Positions 28,470 to 37,850 of a DNA stretch of 64,000 nt are shown here, one piece after another. Origin of the DNA: Neorhizobium sp. NCHU2750 (GTDB lineage Bacteria > Pseudomonadota > Alphaproteobacteria > Rhizobiales > Rhizobiaceae). The position numbers and the translations under genes were made by a program. The stretch spans positions 3,469,501-3,533,500 of the forward strand of contig NZ_CP030827.1 in assembly GCF_003597675.1 (NCBI RefSeq). Reading direction: 5' to 3'. The notes below the pieces were generated by a model. That model saw only the letters and a list, made by a program, of their open reading frames with translations, did no database searches and was not told the DNA's origin. Positions within the stretch are counted from its first letter, which is position 1; each line of letters opens with the position of its first letter.

Positions 28470-29462
28470 TTATGCTCCCAATACGATATTGGCAGCGCTT
28501 TCCTTCAGCTCGACGCCGAAGGCACGCTGGTACTGTTCGGCCACGAGGGTCCGTTCCAGTTCATCGCACTTGTTGAGGAAGGTGATGCGGAAGGCAAAAG
28601 CGACATCGCCGAAGATCTCGGCATTTTCCGCCCAGGTGATGACCGTACGCGGGCTCATCACGGTCGAAAGGTCGCCGTTGATGAAGGCCGAACGAGTAAG
28701 ATCGGCAACGCGCACCATCTTGGAAACCGTCTCGCGGCCTTCCTTGGTGGCGCCGAACGACTTCACCTTGGCGGCGACGATATCGACTTCCTTTTCATGC
28801 GGCAGGTAGTTCAGCGTCGTCACGATCGACCAGCGGTCCATCTGCGCCTGGTTGATCTGCTGCGTGCCGTGATAGAGGCCGGTCGTATCACCGAGGCCGA
28901 CGGTGTTCGCCGTTGCGAAAATACGGAAGGCGGGGTGAGGACGGATGACGCGGCTCTGGTCGAGCAGCGTCAGGCGACCCGACGATTCCAGCACGCGCTG
29001 GATGACGAACATCACGTCCGGACGACCGGCATCATATTCGTCGAACACGAGAGCGACGTTGTGCTGGTAGGCCCAGGGCAGGATGCCGTCCTTGAATTCG
29101 GTGATCTGCTTGCCGTCCTTCAGCACGATCGCGTCCTTGCCGACGAGGTCGATACGGCTGACATGGCTGTCGAGGTTGACGCGCACGCAGGGCCAGTTGA
29201 GACGGGCTGCGACCTGTTCGATATGGGTGGACTTGCCGGTACCGTGGAAGCCGGACACCATCACGCGTCGGTTATGAGCAAAGCCTGCAAGAATGGCGAG
29301 CGTCGTGTCGCGATCGAAGAGATAGTCCGGGTCGAGATCCGGAACATAGGGGTCACCATTGCTGTAGGCGGGAACCATCAGATCGGTATCGATGCCGAAG
29401 ACTTCCCGAACCGAAACGGTCGTGTCGGGGAGGTTGGTAATATCCAAATCAATCTTGCTCAT
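28470..29462 (-). CDS. cobS: Aerobic cobaltochelatase subunit CobS
   Basis: A 330-residue AAA+ ATPase, the motor subunit of the cobalt chelatase. Walker A is GFHGTGKST, Walker B is [11 protein letters not shown], and the sensor-1 region [15 protein letters not shown] is conserved. Start candidates lie in GTGATGATGAGC; ATG 29462 ([13 protein letters not shown]) best matches known CobS proteins. It is followed by cobT and preceded by the J-domain gene with a 61-nt gap. Confidence 0.96.
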   Translation of the reverse strand: MSKIDLDITNLPDTTVSVREVFGIDTDLMVPAYSNGDPYVPDLDPDYLFDRDTTLAILAGFAHNRRVMVSGFHGTGKSTHIEQVAARLNWPCVRVNLDSHVSRIDLVGKDAIVLKDGKQITEFKDGILPWAYQHNVALVFDEYDAGRPDVMFVIQRVLESSGRLTLLDQSRVIRPHPAFRIFATANTVGLGDTTGLYHGTQQINQAQMDRWSIVTTLNYLPHEKEVDIVAAKVKSFGATKEGRETVSKMVRVADLTRSAFINGDLSTVMSPRTVITWAENAEIFGDVAFAFRITFLNKCDELERTLVAEQYQRAFGVELKESAANIVLGA

Positions 29463-29523
29463 CATCACTCCAGGGCACGGGCAACCGCCCGGCCGTCATC
29501 CACGCTGCCTTGATTTTTGAGGC

Positions 29524-30180
29524 TTAGCAGAAACCCGCCTGCTTCAACAACTGATATGCTTGCACCACGGCACGAAAACGTTCCTCCGATCCGCGGTCGC
29601 CGCCATTGGCGTCCGGGTGGTGCTTCTTGACCAACTCCTTGTAGCGGCTCTTGATCTCGGTAGAACTGGCATTGGCGCCAAGTCCCATCGTCTCGAAAGC
29701 CTTCGCCTCCAGCGTCTTCAGCTTGCGCCCCTGCGTCTCGTAGCGCCCGCCGCCACCGGCCCGCGCCTGGGACACGAAGCCGAACGGATCCCGGAAGCGC
29801 TGCTGCGCATAGGCTGCACCGGCCGAACCTGCGGCACCCGCACCACCGGACCGCGCCGTCGAATGCAGCGGTGCGTCCTTGGCATCCTTGTTGACGCCGA
29901 CCGTCCAGGTCGGGCGATGCCCGGTAATCGCTTCCTTCTGGTAGCGCGCGATCTCGCTGTCCGACAGGCCTGAGAAATAGTTGTAGCCCTTGTTATATTC
30001 CTTCACATGCTCGAAGCAGAACATGAAGAACTGGCCTTCCGCATTGCGTCCGACCGGCGCCCGGTGAATACCCGGCTTGTCGCAGCCGTCCCATTGGCAG
30101 GTCGGAGCCTGCGGCGGGGCATCTTGCTGCCTTTTCCGGCGCGTCCGGATACGGTCAAAATATTTGGAATCGAGCTTCAT
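29524..30180 (-). CDS. J-domain protein with N-terminal Cys/His motif
   Basis: A 218-residue DnaJ-class co-chaperone. The N-terminal part has a CQWDGCDKPGIHRAP...FCFEHVKEYN region with paired Cys/His residues that could bind metal. The J domain is at the C-terminus (about residues 155-216) with the essential HPD in YKELVKKHHPDANGGD. J domains stimulate Hsp70 (DnaK) ATPase; the client is unknown. ATG 30180 (MKLDSKYFDRIR) is the natural start. It is upstream of cobS and divergent from bolA. Confidence 0.9.
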   Translation of the reverse strand: MKLDSKYFDRIRTRRKRQQDAPPQAPTCQWDGCDKPGIHRAPVGRNAEGQFFMFCFEHVKEYNKGYNYFSGLSDSEIARYQKEAITGHRPTWTVGVNKDAKDAPLHSTARSGGAGAAGSAGAAYAQQRFRDPFGFVSQARAGGGGRYETQGRKLKTLEAKAFETMGLGANASSTEIKSRYKELVKKHHPDANGGDRGSEERFRAVVQAYQLLKQAGFC

Positions 30181-30224
30181 GAGACACACATTATGGGCTC
30201 CACCACGGAGCCGAACAAGAATTG

Positions 30225-30238
30225 ACAAACCGGTTTGT
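30225..30238. promoter_or_regulatory. 14-bp palindrome in the J-protein/bolA divergent region
   Basis: ACAAACCGGTTTGT is a perfect palindrome, flanked by outer arms CAAGAA (left) and TTCTTG (right). It overlaps a TTGACA hexamer on the plus strand, so it may be an operator controlling bolA, the J-protein operon, or both. Confidence 0.45.
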
Positions 30239-30297
30239 TCTTGGTTTCTGAGTTCCCCTTTTTTCGTCCCTCGCATCCACATCAAGGTCATTCGGCA

Positions 30298-30579
30298 ATG
30301 TCAGTCAGAACCCGTATCGAAGCCACGCTTCGCCAGAACCTCTCCCCCGAACGCCTCGACGTGATCGACGAGAGCCATCAGCACGCTGGACATCAACCGA
30401 ACGTGACCGGCGACGGCGAAAGCCATATGCGGGTCAGGATAGTATCGGCTGCGTTTGCAGGCATGAGCCGGATCGACCGGCACCGGACGGTGAATGCGCT
30501 CCTGAAACCGGAGCTCGACGCCGGCCTCCACGCGCTCGCGGTCGAGGCCGCAGCACCGGGAGAACCGACACGCTGGTGA
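30298..30579 (+). CDS. BolA family protein
   Basis: A 93-residue BolA/YrbA-type protein. ESHQHAGH and GDGESHMRVRIVSAAFAGMSRIDRHRTVNALL match the family, with the conserved histidines that bind Fe-S clusters together with monothiol glutaredoxins. BolA proteins regulate iron homeostasis, morphology or transcription depending on the species. ATG 30298 follows a CAAGGTC-type weak ribosome site. It is divergent from the J-protein gene. Confidence 0.92.
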   Translation: MSVRTRIEATLRQNLSPERLDVIDESHQHAGHQPNVTGDGESHMRVRIVSAAFAGMSRIDRHRTVNALLKPELDAGLHALAVEAAAPGEPTRW

Positions 30580-30740
30580 TAGAAAGTCGATGAAGCTCAG
30601 ATAAGAACTATCGGGATTGGCGCCAAGGTGCCCGACCTTAGAATCGCTAAGCATACGCGCAAAATCTGAAGAAGGCCGTAGCTGATATTTTGGCCGGCGC
30701 CTGACTTGAACTGTGAGCTTTTTGGGCTCATTTTGTTGCT

Positions 30741-30926
30741 ATGGCACAGGTCAAAACATCATCATCAGCCTTTACCGTCCGCAACTCGCGCACGGGACAG
30801 TTCGTTACCGTCAAAGGTGCTGGCGCGCTCAAAGGTAGTGAACTGGCCATCAAACGCGGCGTGGACCTGACCAAGCCGATAGCAAAACAGGCGCTTAAAG
30901 CTAATCGCAAACCGAAGGCAAAATAA
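30741..30926 (+). CDS. Small basic protein, putative antitoxin
   Basis: A 61-residue Lys-rich protein (MAQVKTSSSAFTVRNS...KANRKPKAK). I do not recognise its family; the middle RNSRTGQFVTVKGAG segment hints at a small beta fold. It is read directly into a PIN-domain gene whose TTG start touches its TAA stop, the usual antitoxin-before-toxin order. The region is more AT-rich than its neighbours and sits between core genes, which suggests acquisition. Confidence 0.6.
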   Translation: MAQVKTSSSAFTVRNSRTGQFVTVKGAGALKGSELAIKRGVDLTKPIAKQALKANRKPKAK

Positions 30927-31352
30927 TTGGCCGGATCGGTCCTCGATACGCACGCTCTATTTTGGCTCGTAACTCAGCCCGAAACTCTCCATGAAGATGC
31001 CTTGGTGGCAATAGCCGCCGCTCAGGAAGCCAGAAAGCTTTTCGTTTCACCTATCACAGCATGGGAATTGGCTATTGCAGTGAACAAGAAAACGAATGCT
31101 CCGGACATAGGAGGCTTTACGGTAAAGGATTGGTTCAAGGCAGCAATTGAAGCCACATCTTCAAAAATTGTGCCGATAGGTCCAGCTATCGCCCTCGAGG
31201 CAGCCAGCATGATCGCAACGACAGCTCACAAGGACCCTGGAGATTGCTACATCATCGCCACCGCTAGATACAAAAAAGTCCCAATCATAAGCCGAGACGG
31301 AATAATTCGTCAGATAGCGGAAACCGGCTACATCGACATTATTGGCTGCTGA
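30927..31352 (+). CDS. PIN-domain ribonuclease toxin (VapC-like)
   Basis: A 141-residue PIN domain. The acidic metal ligands are visible: D7 in VLDTHALFW, E47 in AWELAIAV, D103/D106 in DPGDCYIIATA and D124 in SRDG. VapC toxins cleave tRNA or rRNA and are neutralised by a cognate antitoxin. The start is TTG 30927, immediately after the stop of the small basic gene, with GAAGG eight bases upstream. Lower GC than the neighbouring aro genes. Confidence 0.88.
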   Translation: MAGSVLDTHALFWLVTQPETLHEDALVAIAAAQEARKLFVSPITAWELAIAVNKKTNAPDIGGFTVKDWFKAAIEATSSKIVPIGPAIALEAASMIATTAHKDPGDCYIIATARYKKVPIISRDGIIRQIAETGYIDIIGC

Positions 31353-31454
31353 ACCGCGTAAGCATTTGCAACCGCATTTCCCTTTGTCGACATGATTGCC
31401 TAGTCATAGCAGCGACAAAAAGGATGCGCCTTACACCAAATTTCAATCCCGCCA

Positions 31455-32342
31455 CTACTCCGCCGCCGGCACCGTATCTCCCGCCGGCCTGACCCTCAGC
31501 CGGGTGATCCGATTCTTCTCCCGCTTCATCACCACGAAGCGCTTGCCGTAGAAGGTGAAGGCCTGCCGCTCTTCCGGGATGAGCTTGGATTCGTTGATCA
31601 CCAAGCCTGCGATCGTCGTTGCCTCGCCATCCGGCAGGTCCCAGCCGAGGGCGCGGTTGAGATCGCGGATCGGCACCGAACCATCGACCACGATCGAGCC
31701 ATTGGCCTCCTTGCGCACGCCCTGGATCTCGACATCATGCTCGTCGGCAATATCGCCGACGATCTCCTCCATGATGTCCTCCAGCGTCACGATGCCCTGC
31801 ACCTCGCCATATTCATCGACGACGACGGCAAAATGCACCTTGCGCTTGAGAAAGGCCGCGAGCTGGTCCTTCAGGCTGGTGCTGTCGGGCACGAACCAGG
31901 GCTTCTGCATGATTTTCAGGATGTCGACATCGGCCGGCGTTGCCCCGGGCTCCAGCAGCGCCCTCAGAAGATCCTTGGCATGCATCACGCCGATGATGTT
32001 TTCGGTCGAGTTGCGCCACACCGGCATGCGCGTATAGGGGCTTTCCAGCACCGTGCGCACGATCACTTCGGCCGGGTCTTCGGCATTGACCGCCACCATC
32101 GCCATGCGGTGGCGCATCACGTCGGACACTTCGAGTTCGCTGAGATCGAAGAGCTCGCTCAGCCGGTCGCGGTCCTCGGCTCCGTAATTGCCCTCGCGAT
32201 GCAGCGTATTGAGCGCCGCATGCAGGCTGTCATGGCCGCAAAGCTCAAGTGTCCTGTGCTCCAGCGACGTTCCCGTCGCACGCATCAGCCCGCGGATGAC
32301 CGCATTGACGCCGCGCGAAAGAAGGCCGCCCGATGATGTCAT
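31455..32342 (-). CDS. CorC/HlyC-type CBS-pair protein lacking DUF21
   Basis: A 295-residue protein with a CBS-domain pair (about residues 75-200, including YTRMPVWRN and FAVVVDEYGEVQGIVTLEDIMEEIVGD) and a C-terminal CorC_HlyC transporter-associated domain. Rhizobial relatives behind aroB normally start with a DUF21 membrane domain of about 150 residues; here the N-terminus begins at MTSSGGLLSRGVNAVIRGLMRATG, corresponding to the end of that domain. It overlaps the aroB stop as ATGA. Likely a soluble CorC-like protein in ion efflux or membrane homeostasis. Confidence 0.85.
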   Translation of the reverse strand: MTSSGGLLSRGVNAVIRGLMRATGTSLEHRTLELCGHDSLHAALNTLHREGNYGAEDRDRLSELFDLSELEVSDVMRHRMAMVAVNAEDPAEVIVRTVLESPYTRMPVWRNSTENIIGVMHAKDLLRALLEPGATPADVDILKIMQKPWFVPDSTSLKDQLAAFLKRKVHFAVVVDEYGEVQGIVTLEDIMEEIVGDIADEHDVEIQGVRKEANGSIVVDGSVPIRDLNRALGWDLPDGEATTIAGLVINESKLIPEERQAFTFYGKRFVVMKREKNRITRLRVRPAGDTVPAAE

Positions 32343-33469
32343 CTGGCAAGCTTTTCGGTGAGGAAACTCAGGACTTCCGACGAGGGCACATCGTCGGCAA
32401 CGAAGGACTGGCCGATGCCATGGGTCAGGATGAAGGTCAGCTTGCCGCCCTTCACCTTCTTGTCCTGCATGATGGCGGTAAGAAGCATCTCGGCACCGGG
32501 CAGCTCGCCCGGAATGTCGCTCATTCTGGTCGGCAGGCCGACCGCCTTCAGATGCGCCTCGACGCGCCGGCCGTCGTCGGGGCTTGCAAGATTGAGCCGG
32601 GCGGAAAACTCGTGGGCCAGCACCATGCCGATCGCGACGCCCTCGCCATGCACCAGCCGTGCTCCGTCATACTGCACGGCAGCTTCCAGCGCGTGGCCGA
32701 ACGTGTGACCGAGATTGAGCAAGGCCCGCCGTCCGGTCTCGCGCTCATCCTCGACCACGACATCGGCCTTCGACTGGCAGCTGACGGCAACTGCCTCGAT
32801 CCGTTCCGGACCGCCGGCAAACACCTTTTTCCAGTTCTTTTCCAGCCATTCGAAAAAGGCCGGATTGTCGATCAGCCCGTATTTGGCCACTTCCGCATAA
32901 CCGGCACGGAACTCCCGCTCCGACAGCGTGTCGAGAACCGACGTATCGGCAAGCACCAGATCGGGCTGGTGGAAGACGCCGAGCAGGTTCTTGCCATGAC
33001 GGGAATTGACCCCGGTCTTGCCGCCGACGGAGGAATCCACCTGCGACAGGAGTGAAGTCGGGATCTGTACGAAGCGCACGCCGCGGCGAACGATGCCGGC
33101 TGCAAAGCCGGCGAGGTCGCCGATCACGCCGCCACCGAGCGCGATCACCGCATCATTGCGCTCGATGCGCGCCGCCAGCACCATGTCGCAGACGGTGGCC
33201 AGATGATCGAAACTCTTGGTCTTTTCGCCGGCGGGCAGCGTCAGCGACACGGCCTCGATGCCATCTGTCTGCAGCCCGTCCATCAATCCTTCGAGATAGA
33301 GCGGTGCGACATGTTCGTCGGTGATGATCGCCGCCTTGCGCCCCTTCAGCCGCGAGGTGATCTCGCCGCCGGCACGCGCCAGAAGGCCCGGCCCGATCAG
33401 GATATCGTAAGCCCGGTCTCCGAGCGGCACATGCACCAGGCGTTCGGGAGCACGGGTCTGAACTGTCAT
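32339..33469 (-). CDS. aroB: 3-dehydroquinate synthase
   Basis: A 376-residue NAD- and metal-dependent enzyme that converts DAHP to 3-dehydroquinate, step two of the shikimate pathway. The NAD-binding GGGVIGDLAGFAAG, the TSLLSQVDSSVGGKTGVN substrate loop and the zinc-ligand LNLGHTFGHALE are intact. Its ATG overlaps the aroK stop as ATGA, so it is coupled to aroK. Confidence 0.97.
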   Translation of the reverse strand: MTVQTRAPERLVHVPLGDRAYDILIGPGLLARAGGEITSRLKGRKAAIITDEHVAPLYLEGLMDGLQTDGIEAVSLTLPAGEKTKSFDHLATVCDMVLAARIERNDAVIALGGGVIGDLAGFAAGIVRRGVRFVQIPTSLLSQVDSSVGGKTGVNSRHGKNLLGVFHQPDLVLADTSVLDTLSEREFRAGYAEVAKYGLIDNPAFFEWLEKNWKKVFAGGPERIEAVAVSCQSKADVVVEDERETGRRALLNLGHTFGHALEAAVQYDGARLVHGEGVAIGMVLAHEFSARLNLASPDDGRRVEAHLKAVGLPTRMSDIPGELPGAEMLLTAIMQDKKVKGGKLTFILTHGIGQSFVADDVPSSEVLSFLTEKLAR

Positions 33470-34056
33470 TGCGCTTCGCTTTCATTGGCAAGCCCGGCAA
33501 CGGCCTGCAGAACTTCATTGACCATCACGTCCTTGCGGACATTGCCCGAAATAACGGTCAGATCCGCCAGTTCGTAGATCGGGTAACGCTGGATCATCAG
33601 GTTCTCCAGCGTCTGCTTCGGATTCTCCGTCTTGAGCAGCGGCCGGTGATCGCGCCGGTTGACCCGGTCCCACAGCGTATCGAGATCTGCCTTCAGCCAG
33701 ATGGAAAGGCCGCCGAGCTTGATCTGTTCCCGCGTCGCGTCATTGATGAACGCGCCGCCACCGGTCGAGACCACGCGCGGCCCCTGCTTCAGCAACCGCT
33801 CGATCACCCGCGTTTCCAGCGCGCGGAATTCACTCTCACCATATTGTGAAAAGAGCTCGGTGATCGTCATCCGCGAGACGGATTCGATTTCGGCATCAGT
33901 ATCGATGAACGAAACGCCCAATGTCTGGGCAACCAGCCGGCCGATGACGGATTTGCCCGCCCCCATCAACCCGACAAAGATCAGGTTGCGGTTGCCGAGC
34001 GCTGCGCGAGCCTGGTCCCGTAATGTTTCTCGCTCGACTGTAATCTCTTCACTCAT
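33466..34056 (-). CDS. aroK: Shikimate kinase
   Basis: A 196-residue kinase that phosphorylates shikimate. The P-loop is GLMGAGKSVIG, the shikimate-binding FIDTDAEIE and the GGGAF motif are present, as is the lid arginine region NRRDHRPLL. MSEEITVERETL at ATG 34056 is taken as start; an in-frame ATG at 34068 adds four residues. It heads an aroK-aroB-corC operon. Confidence 0.96.
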   Translation of the reverse strand: MSEEITVERETLRDQARAALGNRNLIFVGLMGAGKSVIGRLVAQTLGVSFIDTDAEIESVSRMTITELFSQYGESEFRALETRVIERLLKQGPRVVSTGGGAFINDATREQIKLGGLSIWLKADLDTLWDRVNRRDHRPLLKTENPKQTLENLMIQRYPIYELADLTVISGNVRKDVMVNEVLQAVAGLANESEAQ

Positions 34057-34202
34057 GATGCCGTCCATTCGCGAAAAACGGTATCAACAAATGTTCATGC
34101 ACCGTCAAGCCACGCAGGCCCCTGCATCACGCCAAACGTGCAGTTCTTGTTAATCTGTAAACCATTAGAGCTATAGTGCGCCGGAACGATACGGAGCTTT
34201 CC

Positions 34203-34358
34203 ATGCCGACACTTTTCCGCTTCCTGTTCATCCTGGCTGTCATCGCCGGCGTGATCTATGGCGGCATGGTGGCACTCGTGGTGCTGGTCGAACCGAAGGA
34301 TCGCGACATCACGGTGAGAATCCCCTCCGAACGGCTCAATCCGCCGCCTCAACAATAA
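34203..34358 (+). CDS. Small conserved membrane protein (51 aa)
   Basis: Product [20 protein letters not shown]..., 51 residues: one transmembrane helix and a short polar tail ending in Pro/Gln residues. GGAGC lies six bases upstream of ATG 34203. It precedes xerD by 11 nt and is divergent from aroK. Similar tiny membrane proteins occur at this position in rhizobia; no function is known. Confidence 0.72.
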   Translation: MPTLFRFLFILAVIAGVIYGGMVALVVLVEPKDRDITVRIPSERLNPPPQQ

Positions 34359-34369
34359 CGGTTTCCGCG

Positions 34370-35314
34370 ATGAGAGATCTGTCAGCCGCCCATATCGAGG
34401 CCTTTCTCGAAATGCTGAGCGCCGAACGTGGCGCCGCTGAAAACACCCTTGCTTCTTACCGGCGCGACCTCGACGATCTCTACGAGTTCCTGATCACCAG
34501 GAAGACCACCCCGCTTGCAGCAGATAGCCCGGCACTTGCCGCTTATCTGGCAGATCTCGGAAGGCGCGCATTCGCCGCCACGTCGCAGGCACGCCGCCTT
34601 TCGGCCATGCGCCAGTTCTACAAGTTCCTCTATGCGGAGGGCCTGCGCACCGACGATCCGACCTCGGTTCTGGATGCACCGAAAAAGGCGCGCGCCCTGC
34701 CGAAGAACCTGAGCGAGGAAGATGTCACCCGCCTCTTGGATCGTGCCGCGGTGGAGGCAGCAGAGCCGGGAGAAAATAGCCTGTCGCGCCTGCGCATGCT
34801 TGCGCTTCTGGAACTGCTTTACGCCACGGGCATGCGCGTCAGCGAACTCGTCGCACTGCCCGTCAGGGTGCTGGAGCAGGATGGCCGCTTTCTGATGATC
34901 CGCGGCAAGGGCAACAAGGAACGTCTCGTGCCGCTCTCCCGCTCGGCCATCGCCGCGCTCCAGTCCTATGGCGAGGCGAAAAGGAAGGCCGAAGGCGATG
35001 ACGAGGAGAGCCCTTGGTTGTTCCCGTCCAGCGGCAGCGCCGGCTATCTGCCGCGCCAGGTCTTTGCCCGCGACCTCAAGGGACTGGCCGCCCGCGCCGG
35101 GCTGAAGGCCTCTTCGATCTCGCCCCACGTCATGCGGCATGCTTTCGCAAGCCATCTTTTGGCGCATGGCGCAGACCTGCGCGTGGTACAGGAACTGCTT
35201 GGACATTCAGACATTTCGACCACACAGATATACACACATGTGCTGGAAGAACGGCTTCGCCAATTGGTGGAAACACATCACCCTCTTGCAAAAGAGGCCA
35301 AAAACCGGGAATAG
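34370..35314 (+). CDS. xerD: Tyrosine recombinase XerD
   Basis: A 314-residue site-specific recombinase that, with XerC, resolves chromosome dimers at dif under FtsK control. The N-terminal SAM-like core-binding domain (residues 1-95) and the catalytic domain with Arg in TGMRVSELV, Lys in [38 protein letters not shown] and the catalytic Tyr are intact. Length and motifs suit a chromosomal Xer rather than an element-borne integrase. Confidence 0.94.
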   Translation: MRDLSAAHIEAFLEMLSAERGAAENTLASYRRDLDDLYEFLITRKTTPLAADSPALAAYLADLGRRAFAATSQARRLSAMRQFYKFLYAEGLRTDDPTSVLDAPKKARALPKNLSEEDVTRLLDRAAVEAAEPGENSLSRLRMLALLELLYATGMRVSELVALPVRVLEQDGRFLMIRGKGNKERLVPLSRSAIAALQSYGEAKRKAEGDDEESPWLFPSSGSAGYLPRQVFARDLKGLAARAGLKASSISPHVMRHAFASHLLAHGADLRVVQELLGHSDISTTQIYTHVLEERLRQLVETHHPLAKEAKNRE

Positions 35315-35377
35315 AGGCCCCAACTGAAAATGGGACCTCCATGATCCCATGGCAAAAACAACGGGAAACCGGATCTG

Positions 35378-36331
35378 ATGCAGACTTATCTCGATTTCGA
35401 AAAGCCGATCTCCGACCTCGAGGCAAAAATCCACGAGCTGAAGAAACTCGCGGCCGAAGATGAGAGCATCGATACGTCCGACGAGATCAGCCGTCTGGAA
35501 GTGCGCGTCAAGGAAGCGACGCGCGACATCTATTCCAAGCTCGGCGCCTGGGAAAAGACCCAGGTTGCGCGCCATCCGCAGCGTCCGCATTTCGTCGACT
35601 ATTCGGCACACCTGTTCACCGAATTCACCCCGCTCGCCGGTGACCGCAATTTCGGCGAGGATGCTGCCATCCAGGCTGGCCTTGCCCGCTTCAATGGCAT
35701 GCCGGTGGCACTCATCGGCCAGGAAAAGGGCAGCGACACCAAAACCCGCCTGAAGCACAATTTCGGCAGCCCACGTCCGGAAGGCTATCGCAAGGCGATC
35801 CGCATCATGGAAATGGCCGACCGCTTCGGCCTTCCCGTCATCAGCCTCGTCGATACGGCCGGTGCCTATCCGGGCGTCGGCGCCGAGGAGCGTGGCCAGG
35901 CGGAAGCCATCGCCCGTTCGACTGAGATGTGTCTTGGCCTGAAAGTGCCGATGATCTCGATCGTCATCGGCGAAGGTGGTTCCGGCGGTGCGATCGCGAT
36001 TGCCACCGGTAACCGCGTCTACATGCTCGAACATGCCATCTATTCGGTCATCTCGCCGGAAGGTGCAGCCTCGATCCTGTGGCGCGACAGTACCCGCGCC
36101 CGCGAAGCGGCCACCAACATGAAGATCACCGCCGAAGACCTGAAGGGCCTCGGCATCATCGACGAGATCATCCCCGAACCGGTCGGCGGCGCCCATCGCG
36201 ACCCGAAGACGGTCATGGATGCGGCAGGCAAGGTCATTTCCTCGGCGCTGAAGGACTTGTCCAAGCTTTCCGGCGACGAAGTGCGCGCCGCCCGCCGCAA
36301 GAAGTTCCTCGATATCGGCCGCAATCTCTAG
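35378..36331 (+). CDS. accA: Acetyl-CoA carboxylase carboxyltransferase subunit alpha
   Basis: The 317-residue alpha subunit of the AccAD carboxyltransferase, which transfers carboxyl from biotin to acetyl-CoA for malonyl-CoA synthesis. The conserved GRKGSDT-type QEKGSDTKTRLKHNFGSPRPEGYRKA and GEGGSGGAIAI oxyanion-hole regions and the SPEGAASILW motif are present. It starts 63 nt after xerD. Confidence 0.97.
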   Translation: MQTYLDFEKPISDLEAKIHELKKLAAEDESIDTSDEISRLEVRVKEATRDIYSKLGAWEKTQVARHPQRPHFVDYSAHLFTEFTPLAGDRNFGEDAAIQAGLARFNGMPVALIGQEKGSDTKTRLKHNFGSPRPEGYRKAIRIMEMADRFGLPVISLVDTAGAYPGVGAEERGQAEAIARSTEMCLGLKVPMISIVIGEGGSGGAIAIATGNRVYMLEHAIYSVISPEGAASILWRDSTRAREAATNMKITAEDLKGLGIIDEIIPEPVGGAHRDPKTVMDAAGKVISSALKDLSKLSGDEVRAARRKKFLDIGRNL

Positions 36332-36509
36332 GCGCATCCTCCCCTTCGGGACGGTTGCCAAAATCGGCCATAGCGATCATAACAGTCGGCGTCTGGAGGT
36401 TTTGCTGGACATGCGATTTTGAGCGGTTAAGAAAATGTAAAGCTTACCGTATCATTATCCTACGCCTATGCCCCGGTTTGATGCCGAATTAGACATGTGG
36501 TCCGTCCCG

Positions 36510-37850
36510 ATGCGTCTGAAACACATCGCCTTTGCTCTTCTGGTTGCGACAGCTCTCACCGGCTGTAACGATACGCTCGATTCGTCGAGCATCGACCTCT
36601 CGACCGTCAAGAACAAGGTAAACCAGCCGCTGCCGGCCAAGGTTCTCGCCGATATGCAGGCGAAGAACATGCCGCGCACATCGCCGATCATGATCCGCAT
36701 CCTCAAGGAAGAGGGTAAGCTTGAGATCTGGAAGGCGACTGCCGACAACCGTTTCGACGTCATCAAGAGTTACGACATCTGCGCCTGGTCCGGAAAGCTC
36801 GGACCGAAAGTGAAGGAAGGCGATCGCCAGGCGCCGGAAGGCTTCTACAGCCTGACGCCGGCCCACCTGAACCCGAATTCCAAATATTATCTCGCCATCA
36901 ATACCGGCTATCCGAACCGCTACGACACCGCCAACGGTCGCAACGGCACCAACCTGATGATCCACGGTGCCTGCTCGTCCTCGGGCTGCTATTCGATGAC
37001 CGACGAGCAGATCCTCGAGATCTATGCCTTCGCGCGCGACGCCTTCAAGGGCGGCCAGACGACGATCCAACTGGAGGCGCTGCCCTTCCGCATGACGGCC
37101 GATAACATGGCCCGCCATCGCGACAGCGAGAACTACGCCTTCTGGAAAATGCTGAAGGTCGGCTACGACAATTTCGAAGTCACCAAGCGTCCGCCCGAAG
37201 TCGCCTTCTGCGACAAGAAATACGTCTTCAATCAGGACGGCAAGGGCGCCTTCAACGCAGCCGGCGCTTGCCCGTCCATGTCGACCCCGCCGGCACTCGC
37301 ATCCGCCCTGTCTTCCTACGAGAAGACCTATGATGTTGCCTACGAGAAGGCCGTCGACAAGCTTGGCACCAAGGTATGGTACGAGCCGACGGAAGCCGAG
37401 CGCAAGGCGGTTGTCGCCGAAAAACGCAAGGGCCATGACATCGCCTATGCGCCCACCGGAACCTCACTCGAAGCCGGCAAGCTGATGAGCCAGGCTGATT
37501 TCCAGGAAATGATGGAAAAGCGGATGGCGGCCAGCCAGCCGAAGCCTGCCACCACCATCATGGCATCCGCCGCACCGCAGCCGGCAACGACGGCCGCGCA
37601 GATGAAGCAGGGTCGCCTGCCCGCCGCGGCCACCGCAACGGCAACGGTTGCAGCCGCCACGCCGGCCACATCCGCAGAACCGACGACCACCGCCAGCATC
37701 GCCGCGCCTACGATCCAGACAGAGGCAGGCAAGGTGGCAGCGGTCCCGATTCCCGAGCAGAACCCGATGGACGCACTCGCCTATGCCGCGCCCGCAGCGC
37801 CGGTCAGCGAAGCCAAGAAGCCGTTCTGGAAGTTCTGGGACAAGCAGTGA
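36510..37850 (+). CDS. L,D-transpeptidase family lipoprotein
   Basis: About 446 residues from ATG 36510: a lipoprotein signal peptide with lipobox ALTGCND and a YkuD-type catalytic domain (murein L,D-transpeptidase, YafK-like). The catalytic His and Cys are in MIHGACSSSGCYSM. The C-terminal 110 residues are an Ala/Thr/Pro-rich low-complexity tail ending in KPFWKFWDKQ. The enzyme would act on peptidoglycan at the envelope. Upstream, GGTTAAGAAAATGTAAAG at 36425 is a one-half-degenerate CtrA-like site. Earlier in-frame ATGs at 36468 and 36495 cannot be excluded. Confidence 0.88.
   Translation: MRLKHIAFALLVATALTGCNDTLDSSSIDLSTVKNKVNQPLPAKVLADMQAKNMPRTSPIMIRILKEEGKLEIWKATADNRFDVIKSYDICAWSGKLGPKVKEGDRQAPEGFYSLTPAHLNPNSKYYLAINTGYPNRYDTANGRNGTNLMIHGACSSSGCYSMTDEQILEIYAFARDAFKGGQTTIQLEALPFRMTADNMARHRDSENYAFWKMLKVGYDNFEVTKRPPEVAFCDKKYVFNQDGKGAFNAAGACPSMSTPPALASALSSYEKTYDVAYEKAVDKLGTKVWYEPTEAERKAVVAEKRKGHDIAYAPTGTSLEAGKLMSQADFQEMMEKRMAASQPKPATTIMASAAPQPATTAAQMKQGRLPAAATATATVAAATPATSAEPTTTASIAAPTIQTEAGKVAAVPIPEQNPMDALAYAAPAAPVSEAKKPFWKFWDKQ

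Noticed and set aside
36424..36440. CtrA site upstream of the L,D-transpeptidase gene
   Set aside because: TTAAGAAAATGTAAA has only one exact half-site; it is kept as a note in the gene entry, not as a site.
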